A stretch of 64,000 nucleotides of DNA from Pseudomonas sp. CFBP 13711 (GTDB lineage: Bacteria; Pseudomonadota; Gammaproteobacteria; Pseudomonadales; Pseudomonadaceae): positions 310,001 through 374,000 of the forward strand of contig NZ_JACYVI010000002.1 in the NCBI RefSeq assembly GCF_014842265.1, in the 5' to 3' direction. The translations under genes were made by a program, and so were the position numbers. Each line of letters begins with the position of its first letter. The stretch's first letter is position 1. Under the pieces are notes generated by a model, which was given only the letters and a program-made list of their open reading frames with translations, did no database searches and had not been told where the DNA came from. Shown in pieces: positions 16,417 through 25,140 of the stretch.

Positions 16417-17502
16417 TCAGATCATGACTCGGCGGGTGAGATGACCGCCTGAGACCGGGTAGGAGACGTACAGGCCTGAGTCCACTTGGGCTCTCGACCT
16501 TTGGGCGTGGGCGCGAACTGTGTGCGCGGCTGCAAGCAGGGTTTGCGCATCCAGTTCTCCATTGCTTACCGCATCGACGATGGCGTGGGAGATGCCGTCA
16601 AGCCCCGCCTCCGCCGACACCAGCAACAGGTGCGCACCGGCATTCAGGGCGGCGACGGCGGTGTCGGCGATGCTGTTGCCGCGCAGGATGGAAACGGCGT
16701 CGAGGTCGTCTGACACGATCAGCCCTTCAAAACCCAACGCATCCCTTAGCAGGCCGATGATCGCCGCCGAGGTGCTGGCCGACTGCTGCGGATCCAGCGC
16801 CGGGAACACCGCAGGCCCGGGCATGATTGCGCCAACGCCTGCGGCAATGACCTGCCTGAACACCTCCAGCCCGTCGCTGAGCGCGGCGGCGTTGTCGGGC
16901 ACGGTAGCCCGCGCCACCGCCGGATCGTGCTCGACTTGGTAATGACCCGGAAAGTGTTTGGCAGTGGCAATCACGCCGGCACGCTGCACACCCCGAATGA
17001 AAGCACAGGCAATGCGCGCCACTTCGGCGGAATCGGGCCCGAGGTTGCGCTGGTGCAGCCAGGGGTTGACCCCGCTGACCACGTCCACAATCGGCGCCAG
17101 GAACAGATTGACGCCCATGACCCTGGCCGAGCTGGCCATTTCATAACAGCGCGACTCGATGTCAGCGGTGCTCGTGTGGGTCAGGTCGGTCGAGCTCGGC
17201 ATACCGGGCACCAGACCGTGCAAGCGCTGGATGCCGCCGAGCTCCTGATCCACGGCGATCAGCACCGGCGCCGCCGCACACAGTGCCGCCTCCCTGGCGA
17301 TCGCGGAAAACTGCGCATCGGTTTCTTCCCGGCGGCGCTCGAAACTCATGTTTCGGGCCAAGTACTCATCACGCGTCTCACCCAGCAGGACCGACACGCC
17401 GCCAGCGTGTAGATGGCGGCGCACGGGTTCGTCCAGCGCCAGGCCGGCAATCGCCGGCATCAGGACTGACCGCGCAGCCCGTTGCAGTTCGTCGTGTGAC
17501 AT
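16417..17502 (-). CDS. Glycoside hydrolase family 3 protein (NagZ-like)
   Basis: The 361-residue single-domain GH3 protein has AVDQELGGIQRL near residue 95, IATAKHFPGHYQVEHDP near 195 (the Lys-His-x-x-Gly-His substrate loop) and LIVSDDLDAVSI near 275 with the nucleophile Asp. This is the arrangement of bacterial beta-N-acetylglucosaminidases such as NagZ, which recycle cell-wall muropeptides, but Pseudomonas NagZ is usually encoded elsewhere, so this may be a paralogue with another sugar. No signal peptide is seen, implying a cytoplasmic enzyme. The ATG at 17502 follows ACGGAGAAC; a GTG at 17538 is less likely. Striking repeats lie upstream (17546-17610). Confidence 0.8.
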   Translation of the reverse strand: MSHDELQRAARSVLMPAIAGLALDEPVRRHLHAGGVSVLLGETRDEYLARNMSFERRREETDAQFSAIAREAALCAAAPVLIAVDQELGGIQRLHGLVPGMPSSTDLTHTSTADIESRCYEMASSARVMGVNLFLAPIVDVVSGVNPWLHQRNLGPDSAEVARIACAFIRGVQRAGVIATAKHFPGHYQVEHDPAVARATVPDNAAALSDGLEVFRQVIAAGVGAIMPGPAVFPALDPQQSASTSAAIIGLLRDALGFEGLIVSDDLDAVSILRGNSIADTAVAALNAGAHLLLVSAEAGLDGISHAIVDAVSNGELDAQTLLAAAHTVRAHAQRSRAQVDSGLYVSYPVSGGHLTRRVMI

Positions 17503-17545
17503 GTGTTCTCCGTCATTCAGGCAGTAACGAACGGGCACATGCTTA

Positions 17546-17610
17546 AGTGAGCGCTCGTTTTAGCTCACTCTATTCATCAATCGAGCAATATGCAAACTAA
17601 TCGAGCAATA
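17546..17610. promoter_or_regulatory. Operator-like repeats upstream of the GH3 gene
   Basis: AGTGAGC (17546-17552) and GCTCACT (17563-17569) form a 7-bp inverted repeat with a 10-base centre. AATCGAGCAATA occurs twice in direct orientation at 17579-17590 and 17599-17610, exactly 20 bases apart, that is two helical turns. They lie 44-108 bases before the GH3 start, inside a 300-base spacer without genes. Binding by one or two regulators is an inference. Confidence 0.45.
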
Positions 17611-17802
17611 AGCAGCGCTTGAATAAGCGACCCATTGATCAGGATGACCCGTCCAGAAGCTCGGTGACGGCAGCGCAAGCCAGGCTTTAACCCGCGGTGA
17701 AATATTTCAAAGCGTGCGCTTTTCATTTGCACGGTTGCTGGTCAACATAGGCGCCCATCGACCCGATCGAATTGTTTTCGTTTTCTAATTCAGGATGAAT
17801 TG

Positions 17803-18150
17803 ATGCGCCGTTTATCACCGTACTCGTTACTGGGCTGCGCCATCGCCGTAGTGCTGGCCGGTTGCAGCTCTACGCCGAACAACCCGTCGTTCAATTTCGA
17901 TACCGCCAAGACGCCATCTGACTACGCCAAATGCATCTACCCCAAGTGGCAGCAGATCAAGCCGGGCACGACCATGACCGAGAGCAAGGGTCACTACAAA
18001 CTGCTGATCTCCGGCAAGATCGCCTCCGATGAAATTCTCGAGGTCTACAAAGGCAACCCCAATACCCGGGTTTTCCTGTACCAGCGCGCCCCGCTGTCGT
18101 CGGCCTTTGGCCGCAATGCATTGGAAAAAGCGGTCCGCGAGTGCTTGTGA
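17803..18150 (+). CDS. Small uncharacterised lipoprotein
   Basis: The 115-residue precursor has a lipoprotein signal peptide ending VVLAGC at about residue 20, so the mature protein should be lipidated at Cys and anchored in the inner or outer membrane. The mature part (SDYAKCIYPKWQQIKPG, then SGKIASDEILEVYKG) resembles small Pseudomonas lipoproteins of unknown function. Two Cys residues near positions 43 and 113 could form a disulfide. The start has CAGGATGA just upstream; a TTG one codon earlier is an alternative. It stands alone, 210 bases before the PfpI gene. Confidence 0.8.
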   Translation: MRRLSPYSLLGCAIAVVLAGCSSTPNNPSFNFDTAKTPSDYAKCIYPKWQQIKPGTTMTESKGHYKLLISGKIASDEILEVYKGNPNTRVFLYQRAPLSSAFGRNALEKAVRECL

Positions 18151-18304
18151 CGACGGTGTCATTACGCTGCGCCGTTTCGTCGCACGGCGGTGATCCCGGC
18201 GCCCGAAATCCGGGTGCTTAGCCTGAGTCGTCGCCATCGACCTTCAGCCCGGCCACGCAATCAGGCTGAACTTTCGCTTTTCCGTTTCCCTCTGAAAGTG
18301 ACAC

Positions 18305-18341
18305 CGCCCGCTGATAGCGGGCGCAGTTCAGCACTTTTTAT
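18305..18341 (+). terminator. Hairpin plus T-rich stretch before PfpI gene
   Basis: CGCCCGCT (18305-18312) and AGCGGGCG (18316-18323) make a perfect 8-bp stem with a 3-base loop. About 12 bases later comes CACTTTTTATTT. It may end transcription of the lipoprotein gene or act in the leader of the PfpI gene, whose ATG is at 18361. The gap between stem and T tract makes it an imperfect terminator. Confidence 0.4.
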
Positions 18342-18360
18342 TTCAGAGGAAAGCGAAAAC

Positions 18361-18924
18361 ATGAGCAATCAACTGAACGGCAAGAAGGTTTTGATCATTA
18401 CGTCCAACACCGGCATCGAGCGCGACGAACTGCTCAAGCCGCTGGAAGCGTTGAAGGGTCAGGGTGCTGCGGTGACCCACGCCTCCATCGAAGGCGGCAC
18501 TGCGCAACTGTTCCTGAACGACACCGACAAAGACGCCGTCGTGACCTCCGACACCAAGCTGGCCGGCCTGTCTGCCAATGATTTCGATGCACTGGTCATC
18601 CCCGGCGGCACGGTCAACGCCGACACCCTGCGCCAGGACAGCGATGCCCAGAAGCTGGTCAAAGCATTCGCCGACGCCGGCAAGACCGTCGCGTCGATCT
18701 GCCACGGCCCATGGCTGCTGATCGATGCCGGCGTGATCAAAGGCAAAACCCTGACCTCTTACCCAAGTGTGCGCACTGACCTGGTCAATGCCGGCGCGGC
18801 CAATTGGGTTGATGCCGAGGTCAAGGAATGCCCGGCCAACGGCTGGACCCTGATCACCTCCCGCACGCCAGACGATCTGCCAGCGTTCAACGAGGCCATC
18901 GCCAAGGCGCTGCTGGCGGGCTGA
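18361..18924 (+). CDS. DJ-1/PfpI family protein (type 1 glutamine amidotransferase fold)
   Basis: The 187-residue protein has the DJ-1/PfpI fold: KVLIITSNTGIERDEL at the start, DALVIPGGTVNADTLRQD in the middle, and the nucleophile elbow VASICHGPWLLIDAG with the reactive Cys at about residue 115. Family members act as chaperones, proteases or glyoxalase/deglycase-like enzymes in stress; the exact activity cannot be set from sequence. Length is normal and there is no signal peptide. CAGAGGAAA lies before the ATG. Confidence 0.88.
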   Translation: MSNQLNGKKVLIITSNTGIERDELLKPLEALKGQGAAVTHASIEGGTAQLFLNDTDKDAVVTSDTKLAGLSANDFDALVIPGGTVNADTLRQDSDAQKLVKAFADAGKTVASICHGPWLLIDAGVIKGKTLTSYPSVRTDLVNAGAANWVDAEVKECPANGWTLITSRTPDDLPAFNEAIAKALLAG

Positions 18925-18957
18925 AGCCTGATTCCCACTCCGTAGGGTCTCGCCATA

Positions 18958-18999
18958 ACGCAAAGCCATCGACGCCGCTATTCAGCGGCGTCATTGCGT
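18958..18999 (+). terminator. Two-part hairpin after PfpI gene
   Basis: GACGCCGCT (18971-18979) and AGCGGCGTC (18984-18992) form a perfect 9-bp stem with a 4-base loop, flanked by ACGCAA (18958-18963) and TTGCGT (18994-18999), which could extend it. There is no clear T tract, so it may be a terminator with weak tail or an mRNA-stabilising structure. Confidence 0.45.
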
Positions 19000-19133
19000 C
19001 TGGGATATACCTAAACGCTGCCAGGCGAGTTGGTGGTCTTCGCAAACGAAAATACTTGAAACCAAATTTCCCTCGCTTCGGTCGACATCGAAGGACGCCG
19101 CGATCAGCGCAGGTGCCGAGACGAGACACTTCA

Positions 19134-19799
19134 ATGATTGGAATTATTGTCCCCGCGCACAACGAAGAAGATTTTCTGGACGACTGCATCAAGTCGCTGA
19201 TCGCATCCTCCGTTCACGAAGACCTCCACGGCGAGCCCGTGGAAATCCTGATCATGCTCGATGACTGCTCCGATGCCTCGGCCGGGATTGCAGCCGCTCA
19301 TGGCGTCAGGACCCACGCATGCGCCTACCGCAACGTCGGCATGACCCGGGCAGAAGGCGCGCGGCTGATGCTCGAGCGTGGCGCGCGCTGGCTGGCGTTC
19401 ACCGACGCCGACAGCGTCGTGCCCTATGCCTGGCTGGCGCATCAAGTCAGCCTGAATGTGGATGCGGTGTGCGGCATCGTCGAGGTCGACGACTGGTCCG
19501 GCCATCCCGACCATGTGCGCCAACGCTATGACTCGCTGTACCGCCCGGTAGATGACCATCGGCACATTCATGGCGCGAACCTGGGCGTCAGCGCCGATGC
19601 CTATCAGCGGGCCGGCGGTTTCAAGGCGCTGGCGGCCCATGAAGACGTGCATCTGGTCGCCGATCTGCAACGCATCGGTGCGTCCATCGCGTGGATTTCC
19701 GCGAACAGCGTCACCACCAGCGCACGAAAGGACTACCGGTGCAAGGAAGGCTTTGGGGATTATCTAAACTCACTGGCAGCGGCGTCGCTGTCGAGCTGA
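19134..19799 (+). CDS. Family 2 glycosyltransferase
   Basis: The 221-residue protein has the GT-A fold signature: [20 protein letters not shown] at the start, [14 protein letters not shown] near residue 45, the metal-binding [12 protein letters not shown] near 95, and [16 protein letters not shown] near 180 with the likely catalytic acid pair. It transfers a sugar from a nucleotide donor; donor and acceptor are unknown. No membrane helix is visible, unlike NodC or cellulose synthase. The ATG at 19134 is the natural family start although the frame is open upstream. I suspect it belongs functionally with the deacetylase/methyltransferase trio at 23351-25736. Confidence 0.82.
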   Translation: MIGIIVPAHNEEDFLDDCIKSLIASSVHEDLHGEPVEILIMLDDCSDASAGIAAAHGVRTHACAYRNVGMTRAEGARLMLERGARWLAFTDADSVVPYAWLAHQVSLNVDAVCGIVEVDDWSGHPDHVRQRYDSLYRPVDDHRHIHGANLGVSADAYQRAGGFKALAAHEDVHLVADLQRIGASIAWISANSVTTSARKDYRCKEGFGDYLNSLAAASLSS

Positions 19800-19887
19800 T
19801 GGTTGCCGGGCGCACTCGCCAAAACCGCACAGCAGACCCTGCCTGTCGCCACCTTTGATCACTCAGTGTCCAACGCCGGAATCCTTA

Positions 19888-21216
19888 ATGCCGCCTATCG
19901 ACCACCCTGCCCGCCCCGGCGACGACACACTCGGCGGGGGCATGCCCAGCGCCAGTGTCGCCATGCCCAAGAGCGGCAACTGGTTCAAGCGGCTGCTCGC
20001 GTTCACCGGCCCCGGCTATATGGTCGCCGTGGGCTACATGGATCCGGGCAATTGGGCGACTGACATCGCCGGCGGTTCGAAATTTGGTTACCTGCTGCTG
20101 TCGGTTATCTTGCTGTCGAATCTGATGGCCATCGTGTTGCAAGCGCTGTCCGCGCGTCTTGGGATCGTCACCGGTTGGGACCTGGCGCGAGCCTGCCGCG
20201 AGCGCTGCAGCCGGCCGGTGTGCATTGCCCTGTGGATTGCCTGCGAGATCGCGATCATCGCCTGCGACCTGGCCGAGGTGATCGGCACTGCCATTGCGCT
20301 GAACCTGTTGTTCGGCATTCCGCTGATCTGGGGCGCGGTGATTTCGGCGGTCGATGTGTTTCTTATTTTTCTGCTCATGGGCCGCGGGTTTCGGGCGCTC
20401 GAGGCGTTTGTCATCGCACTGCTGCTGGTCATCTTTGGCTGCTTCGCGATTCAGATGGTGCTGGCCCAGCCTGATCTGGCGGAGCTGTTCGCCGGTTTCA
20501 TTCCCAAGGCCGAGGTGGTCACCAATCCCGAGGCGCTGTACCTGGCAATCGGCATCATTGGTGCGACGGTGATGCCGCACAACTTGTACCTGCACTCCTC
20601 CATCGTGCAGACCCGCGCCTATCCGCGCACGGATGAAGGCCGGCGCATCGGCCTGCGCTGGGCAGTGACCGACAGCACCATCGCGCTGACCCTGGCCCTG
20701 TTCGTCAACGCGGCGATTCTCATTACAGCAGCGACGGTGTTTCACAAGGCCGGCAAAACCGACGTAGTGGAAATCGAACAGGCCTACCACTTGCTCTCGC
20801 CGATGCTAGGCGTGGGCATGGCGTCGATGCTGTTCGGCGTGGCGTTGCTGGCGTCGGGGATCAACTCCACGGTCACGGCGACCCTGGCCGGGCAGATCGT
20901 CATGGAAGGCTTTCTGCGTATGCGCCTGCCGGGCTGGATCCGCCGCCTGCTGACCCGTGGGCTGGCGATCATTCCGGTGATTGTGGTGACCAGCATCTAT
21001 GGGGCTCAGGGAACGGCTAAATTGCTGGTACTGAGTCAGGTCATCCTGTCGATGCAACTGCCCTTCGCCATCGTCCCGCTGGTGCGCTTCGTGTCGGACC
21101 GCAAGCTGATGGGTGATTTCGTGACCGGGCCCATTCTGACGACCCTGGCCTGGGGCATCGCGCTGTTGATCATCGTGCTGAACGTGGTGTTGCTGCTGGG
21201 GGCGTTTGGGGATTGA
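19888..21216 (+). CDS. mntH: Nramp-type divalent metal transporter MntH
   Basis: MntH takes up Mn2+ and other divalent metals with protons across the inner membrane. The 442-residue protein has about 11 membrane helices and the two metal-site motifs, [14 protein letters not shown] in helix 1 (about residue 52) and [14 protein letters not shown] in helix 6 (about 230). A TTG 33 bases upstream is in frame, but the ATG at 19888 gives the normal length. The gene is followed directly by the REPIN array, so it probably ends its transcript there. No Mn-responsive operator was recognised upstream. Confidence 0.93.
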   Translation: MPPIDHPARPGDDTLGGGMPSASVAMPKSGNWFKRLLAFTGPGYMVAVGYMDPGNWATDIAGGSKFGYLLLSVILLSNLMAIVLQALSARLGIVTGWDLARACRERCSRPVCIALWIACEIAIIACDLAEVIGTAIALNLLFGIPLIWGAVISAVDVFLIFLLMGRGFRALEAFVIALLLVIFGCFAIQMVLAQPDLAELFAGFIPKAEVVTNPEALYLAIGIIGATVMPHNLYLHSSIVQTRAYPRTDEGRRIGLRWAVTDSTIALTLALFVNAAILITAATVFHKAGKTDVVEIEQAYHLLSPMLGVGMASMLFGVALLASGINSTVTATLAGQIVMEGFLRMRLPGWIRRLLTRGLAIIPVIVVTSIYGAQGTAKLLVLSQVILSMQLPFAIVPLVRFVSDRKLMGDFVTGPILTTLAWGIALLIIVLNVVLLLGAFGD

Positions 21217-21247
21217 AGCGTGTCCCACAGGAGAACGCATTCTATTT

Positions 21248-21789
21248 GTGGGACCGGCTTTAGCCGGGAAGACGTCGGTTCGGACACCATCCATTCTGCG
21301 GCGTGGCGCCTGACGCTTTCCCGGCTGAAGCCAGTCATACTGAGGTACGCGGTGTCTTCGTGGGACTGGCTTTAGCCGGGAAGACGCTGGGTCGAGCACC
21401 CTCTTTTCTGCGGCGTGGCGCCTGACGCTTTCCCGGCTGAAGCCGGTCCTACCGGGCTGCGCGGTGCCTTTGTGGGACCGGCTTTAGCCGGGAAGACGCC
21501 GGTTCGAACACCATCAATTCTGCGGTGTGGCGCCTGACGCTTTCCCGGCTGAAGCCGGTCCCACGGTGGATACGCGGTGTTTTTGTGGGACCGGCTTTAG
21601 CCGGGAAGACGTCGGTTCGGACACCATCAACTCTGCGGCGCGGCACCTGAGGCCTTCCCGGCTGTAGCCAGTCCTACCGGGCTGCGCGGTGCCTTTGTGG
21701 GACCGGCTTTAACCGGGAAGACGTCGGCATGAGCACCCTCAGTTTTGCAGTGTGATATCTGACGCTTTCCCGGCTGAAGCCGGTCCTAC
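21248..21789. repeat. Tandem array of five REPINs
   Basis: Five units, each a forward REP (GTGGGACCGGCTTTAGCCGG) facing an inverted REP (GCCGGTCCTAC), start at 21248, 21360, 21472, 21585 and 21697. The spacing is 112-113 bases and each unit is about 93 bases long. The spacers between units (GGGCTGCGCGGTGCCTTT-like) are also repeated, so whole segments were duplicated. The array fills the 600-base space between convergent mntH and pcuC. No REP-associated transposase gene is in the window. Confidence 0.95.
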
Positions 21790-21816
21790 GAGAGGTACGC
21801 AGATAAGCGCTCCTGC

Positions 21817-22302
21817 TTAATGCGTCATTCCGTGGTCATGGGCCATGTCCATCGGTGCTGTCGCGGCGCGGGCCGGGGCGGTGACGTTCACCACTTCGGT
21901 CTCGCCCTCGGCGTTCTTCACGGTCAGGGTCAGTGGTACCTGGTCGCCCTCTTTGATCTGACCATTCAGGCCCATGAGCATGACGTGGTAGCCATCGGGG
22001 TCCAGCGCCACGGTCTCGCCCGCAGGCAGCGGCACGGCGTCGACCGGGCCCATGCGCATGACGTCGTTGGTCATGCTCATCTCGTGGATCTGCACATCTT
22101 TGGCCACCGGCGAGCTGACGCTGAGCAGCGTGCTGTCGGTGTCGGCGGTGATGCGCATGAAGGCACCGGAGGAAGGCTGCCCGGCCACCGTCGCACGCAC
22201 CCACGGATCCTCGACCCGCGTCTGCGCAACCGCACTCAGGCTGACGCCGGCCAACAGAGAGACAAGCAACGTGCGCGATACAGCATTCAACAAAGCATTC
22301 AT
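21817..22302 (-). CDS. pcuC: Periplasmic copper chaperone PCu(A)C
   Basis: PCu(A)C proteins carry Cu(I) in the periplasm and pass it to the CuA site of cytochrome c oxidase. The 161-residue precursor has a signal peptide (about residues 1-25, ending AVAQ). The copper motif is complete: IHEMSM near residue 75, MRMGPVD ten residues on, and YHVMLMGL near 107. The tail (MDMAHDHGMTH) adds a further His/Met-rich copper site. It overlaps the sco stop by one base (TGATG), so the two are translated together. Confidence 0.9.
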   Translation of the reverse strand: MNALLNAVSRTLLVSLLAGVSLSAVAQTRVEDPWVRATVAGQPSSGAFMRITADTDSTLLSVSSPVAKDVQIHEMSMTNDVMRMGPVDAVPLPAGETVALDPDGYHVMLMGLNGQIKEGDQVPLTLTVKNAEGETEVVNVTAPARAATAPMDMAHDHGMTH

Positions 22303-22910
22303 CAGCAGACTTCCATGACAGTGAGCAAATCTTCCGCGCATTGCTTGGCGGAAAGCGAAGGCGACAGCCCCAGGCGCAGGTTGCCCCGGGAGTCGAAAAC
22401 GAAGCTGGTGGCGGTGTGGGACATGGTGTAGGTGTTCCCCGCCGGGACCTTTTCGTAGAACACGCCGAATTCTTTGGCGACGTGGGCGGTCTCTTCCAGC
22501 GTGCCGCGCAGGGCAACGAACGTCGGATCGAACTGTTTGACGTAGGCGTCGAGAATCTGCGGTGTGTCGCGCTCGGGGTCGACGGTGATGAAGATCACCT
22601 GCAGCGTCTTGCCGTCCTCGCCCATCATCTTTTTGATCTGCGCAGCGCGGGCCAGCGCCGTGGGGCACACCGCCGGGCACTGGGTGAAGCCGAAAAACAC
22701 CATCGGCATCAACCCGCGATAACTCGACAGGGTTTTGACCTCACCGTCGGTGTCGGTCAACTTGAAGGTCCGGCCCATGATCTTGTTGCTCAGATCTTTA
22801 CCGTACTTGAAATCCAGCGCAGTGGTCGAACCGTCACATCCGGCCAGCAGGCCCAGCCCCAACAGGCCCATGCCGGTGACCACCTGACGGCGGGTCAGAA
22901 ACTCATTCAT
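22302..22910 (-). CDS. SCO1/SenC family copper/thiol protein
   Basis: SCO proteins are membrane-anchored thioredoxin-fold factors that reduce or load the CuA centre of cytochrome oxidase. The 202-residue protein has a lipobox-like GLGLLAGC at about residue 24, preceded by RRQVVTG. The copper site is CPAVCP in FFGFTQCPAVCPTALARA (about residue 85), with the His of TMSHTATSF near 170; VDPERDTP is also typical. I chose the ATG at 22910 (MNEFLTRRQ). It forms a two-gene unit with pcuC. No oxidase genes are nearby, so it must act on an oxidase encoded elsewhere. Confidence 0.92.
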   Translation of the reverse strand: MNEFLTRRQVVTGMGLLGLGLLAGCDGSTTALDFKYGKDLSNKIMGRTFKLTDTDGEVKTLSSYRGLMPMVFFGFTQCPAVCPTALARAAQIKKMMGEDGKTLQVIFITVDPERDTPQILDAYVKQFDPTFVALRGTLEETAHVAKEFGVFYEKVPAGNTYTMSHTATSFVFDSRGNLRLGLSPSLSAKQCAEDLLTVMEVC

Positions 22911-23350
22911 CTGGCGAACTCTCGAAAGCAGCGGCTGGCGCCAACGCCAACCCTTTTTTCGTCCACCTCGCCGGGCGCAGGCGTTGATTGGCAGTCGCAC
23001 TGCAGCAGCGAGGGACGAAGCGAAAAAAACAGGTGCCCGACAGTGTCGCGCAAAACCGGCTTGAATAGGTTACCAGCGGATTTTACGCAGGCCATCCGAC
23101 GACGCTGCACGCCTTGACGCCCATGGGTCGGGAAACGCCCACTGCGACAAAACCGCGCACCTGACTGCAAGGCGCCGATCACCGCCCTCTTGAGTGCTCC
23201 CTGCCAGAGGCAACCGAACCGGCTGGCAGAAGAAATGTTTGAACCCCGCCCCGCTGGCGCTGCCGAATTCCATCAGCAGGCCGCGCAAGCGGGCCAGGCA
23301 GAAAGCCCGCGCACCTCGCGTCGGCGTCAACGGGTCGGAGACAGCCAGCC
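22911..23350. other. 440-base divergent spacer, nothing recognised
   Basis: This space separates the leftward sco-pcuC unit from the rightward acyl-CoA-dehydrogenase trio and must hold both promoters. It is GC-rich and open in several frames, but no reading frame has a convincing start site or family similarity. No clear palindrome or known operator was seen. Confidence 0.4.
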
Positions 23351-24382
23351 ATGCGGGACGATGCACAAGGACTTGAATCACTGCTGGCGGATTTCGCCCA
23401 CCGTGACAATCCCCACGTGCCGGACGCGCCCCTGCGGCACGCCATGCAGCGCTGCCTCGACAGCGGACTCGATCAACTGCCGTTGCCCGGCAGCGGTCGC
23501 ACCCTCGAACGCTGGCGCCAATTGGCAACGGTGGCGGGCCTCGATCTGGCGCTGCTCAAACTCTACGAAGGCCATACCGACGCCCTCGCCATTCTGAAAG
23601 AACTTGGCGCCGCACCTTTCGATGCACCCGGCATCTGGGGCGTATGGGCCGCCGAACCGCCCGACGCCAAGGTCGGCGTCAGCCAGCGCCACGGCGACAA
23701 GGTCCGCCTCAACGGCCGCAAGGCCTGGTGCTCCGGCGCCCAACAGCTGGATTACGCCCTGCTCACCGCCTGGGCCAGCGACGAGGCGCCGCAATTGGTG
23801 GCCGTCGATTTGAAGCAGCCGGGCGTCCGCTTCAGCAGCGAGACCTGGCAGGCCGTGGGCATGGCCGGTACCGCCAGCGGCGACGTGCACTTCGACGGCG
23901 CGGTCGGCATATGCGTGGGCAATAGCGGCGACTATCTGACCCGGCCAGGGTTCTGGCAAGGCGGCGCCGGGATCGCTGCCGCCTGGTACGGCGCGGCAGT
24001 GGCGCTGGCGAAAAGCTTGCGCACGCACCGACACCACGGACGGCCAGAACCCCATGCCGACGCCCATCTGGGCAGCGTGGATGCAGCGCTGTGTGGCGCG
24101 GCGGCGGCCTTGCGCGAATGCGCGTCATGGATCGACGCCCATCCGCAAGACGACGCGAGCCTGAAGGTGCAGCGCCTGCGGGCGCAGGTCGAGATGGCGG
24201 TTGAACAGGTGTGCCGACATGTCGGCCGGGCGCTGGGCGCAACACCGTTCTGCCGCGATCCGCACTTTGCGCGGCTGGCCGCCGACCTGCAGGTGTTTAT
24301 CCGACAAAGCCACGCCGAGCGTGACCTGGCGCACCTGGGCCAGCGAGTCGCCACGGTCGAACCCGAGGATTGGTCACTATGA
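23351..24382 (+). CDS. Acyl-CoA dehydrogenase-like flavoprotein
   Basis: The 343-residue protein follows the acyl-CoA dehydrogenase plan. It has a helical N-terminal domain (about 1-110), a beta domain with GIWGVWAAEPPDAKVG and LNGRKAWCSGAQQLDYALL (about 110-220), and a helical C-terminal domain. It is shorter than the usual 380 residues, mainly in the last domain, and I could not point to the catalytic Glu with confidence. It could oxidise an unusual substrate or an acyl group on a glycolipid. Its stop overlaps the deacetylase start (ATGA), so it is coupled to a PIG-L deacetylase and a NodS-like methyltransferase rather than to fatty-acid genes. Confidence 0.75.
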   Translation: MRDDAQGLESLLADFAHRDNPHVPDAPLRHAMQRCLDSGLDQLPLPGSGRTLERWRQLATVAGLDLALLKLYEGHTDALAILKELGAAPFDAPGIWGVWAAEPPDAKVGVSQRHGDKVRLNGRKAWCSGAQQLDYALLTAWASDEAPQLVAVDLKQPGVRFSSETWQAVGMAGTASGDVHFDGAVGICVGNSGDYLTRPGFWQGGAGIAAAWYGAAVALAKSLRTHRHHGRPEPHADAHLGSVDAALCGAAAALRECASWIDAHPQDDASLKVQRLRAQVEMAVEQVCRHVGRALGATPFCRDPHFARLAADLQVFIRQSHAERDLAHLGQRVATVEPEDWSL

Positions 24383-25140
24383 ACGAAGCACAGCCATTCG
24401 GCGTCAGCGGGACACCGTTGAGCGCCTGGGAGAACAGCGTGGCGTTGCGCGGCGTGCGCCCGATCACCCTGGAAGAACTGGTTCCACCCGGTTCACGCCT
24501 GATCGTGCTCGCGCCGCATCCCGACGACGAAGTCCTGACCTGTGGCGGACTGCTCGCAGCGATGGCCCAGCGGCAGAACGATGTGCACCTGGTTGCCGTC
24601 ACCGACGGCGAAGGCAGCCATCCGCAATCGCCGCTGTGGCCCATGCAACGCCTGCGCACCGAGCGTCGGCGGGAAAGCCAGCAAGCTGTCGCGCACCTGG
24701 GCCTGGACGTGTCGAGGTTGTCCTGGCAACGGCTCGGCATGGGCGATGGTCAGGTGGCCGAGCATGCCGAGTCATTGATTGCGCTGCTCAGCGAAGACCT
24801 GCGTCCCTCGGATGTGTTGCTGACCACCTGGCGCCACGACGGCCACTGCGACCACGAAGCCGTCGGCCATTGCGCGGCTCAGGCGGTGGCCAACACTGGC
24901 GCGACGCTGGTGGAGATTCCGGTGTGGGCCTGGCATTGGGCGGAACCGAATGACCCGCGCATCCCTTGGGAACAGGCCCGCAAATTCTGGCTCAGCGATG
25001 AGCAACTGCGGCGCAAGCGCGACGCCATCGGTGCTCACTTGAGCCAGCTGGAAAACGACCCGAGCACCGGCGCGCCCGCGGTGCTGAACCCGCAAACGCT
25101 GGAGCGTCTGCTGCAACCCTTCGAACTGGTGTTTCTGTGA
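24379..25140 (+). CDS. PIG-L (LmbE-like) zinc deacetylase
   Basis: PIG-L family enzymes remove an N-acetyl group from GlcNAc-containing glycolipids or small thiol glycosides. The 253-residue protein shows the zinc motif LIVLAPHPDDEVLTCGG near residue 38 (the His and the Asp-Asp of PHPDDE) and HDGHCDHEAVG near 155 with the third zinc ligand His. I chose the ATG at 24379 that overlaps the preceding stop; a GTG nine bases earlier is unlikely. No signal peptide is present, so it acts in the cytoplasm. It is the central gene of a coupled three-gene unit and suggests a sugar that is deacetylated, then N-methylated or otherwise modified. Confidence 0.88.
   Translation: MNEAQPFGVSGTPLSAWENSVALRGVRPITLEELVPPGSRLIVLAPHPDDEVLTCGGLLAAMAQRQNDVHLVAVTDGEGSHPQSPLWPMQRLRTERRRESQQAVAHLGLDVSRLSWQRLGMGDGQVAEHAESLIALLSEDLRPSDVLLTTWRHDGHCDHEAVGHCAAQAVANTGATLVEIPVWAWHWAEPNDPRIPWEQARKFWLSDEQLRRKRDAIGAHLSQLENDPSTGAPAVLNPQTLERLLQPFELVFL

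Noticed and set aside
16417..17502. Naming the GH3 protein nagZ
   Set aside because: Motifs fit the NagZ subgroup, but there is no cell-wall recycling context and a housekeeping NagZ is expected elsewhere, so only the family was called.
21248..21789. CRISPR-like regular spacing
   Set aside because: The repeated units are about 93 bases with inverted REP ends, the spacers are themselves repeated, and there are no cas genes; it is a REPIN array.
23070..23597. Open frames in the spacer before the acyl-CoA-dehydrogenase-like gene
   Set aside because: They run into the start of the dehydrogenase gene in other frames, lack start signals and show no similarity.
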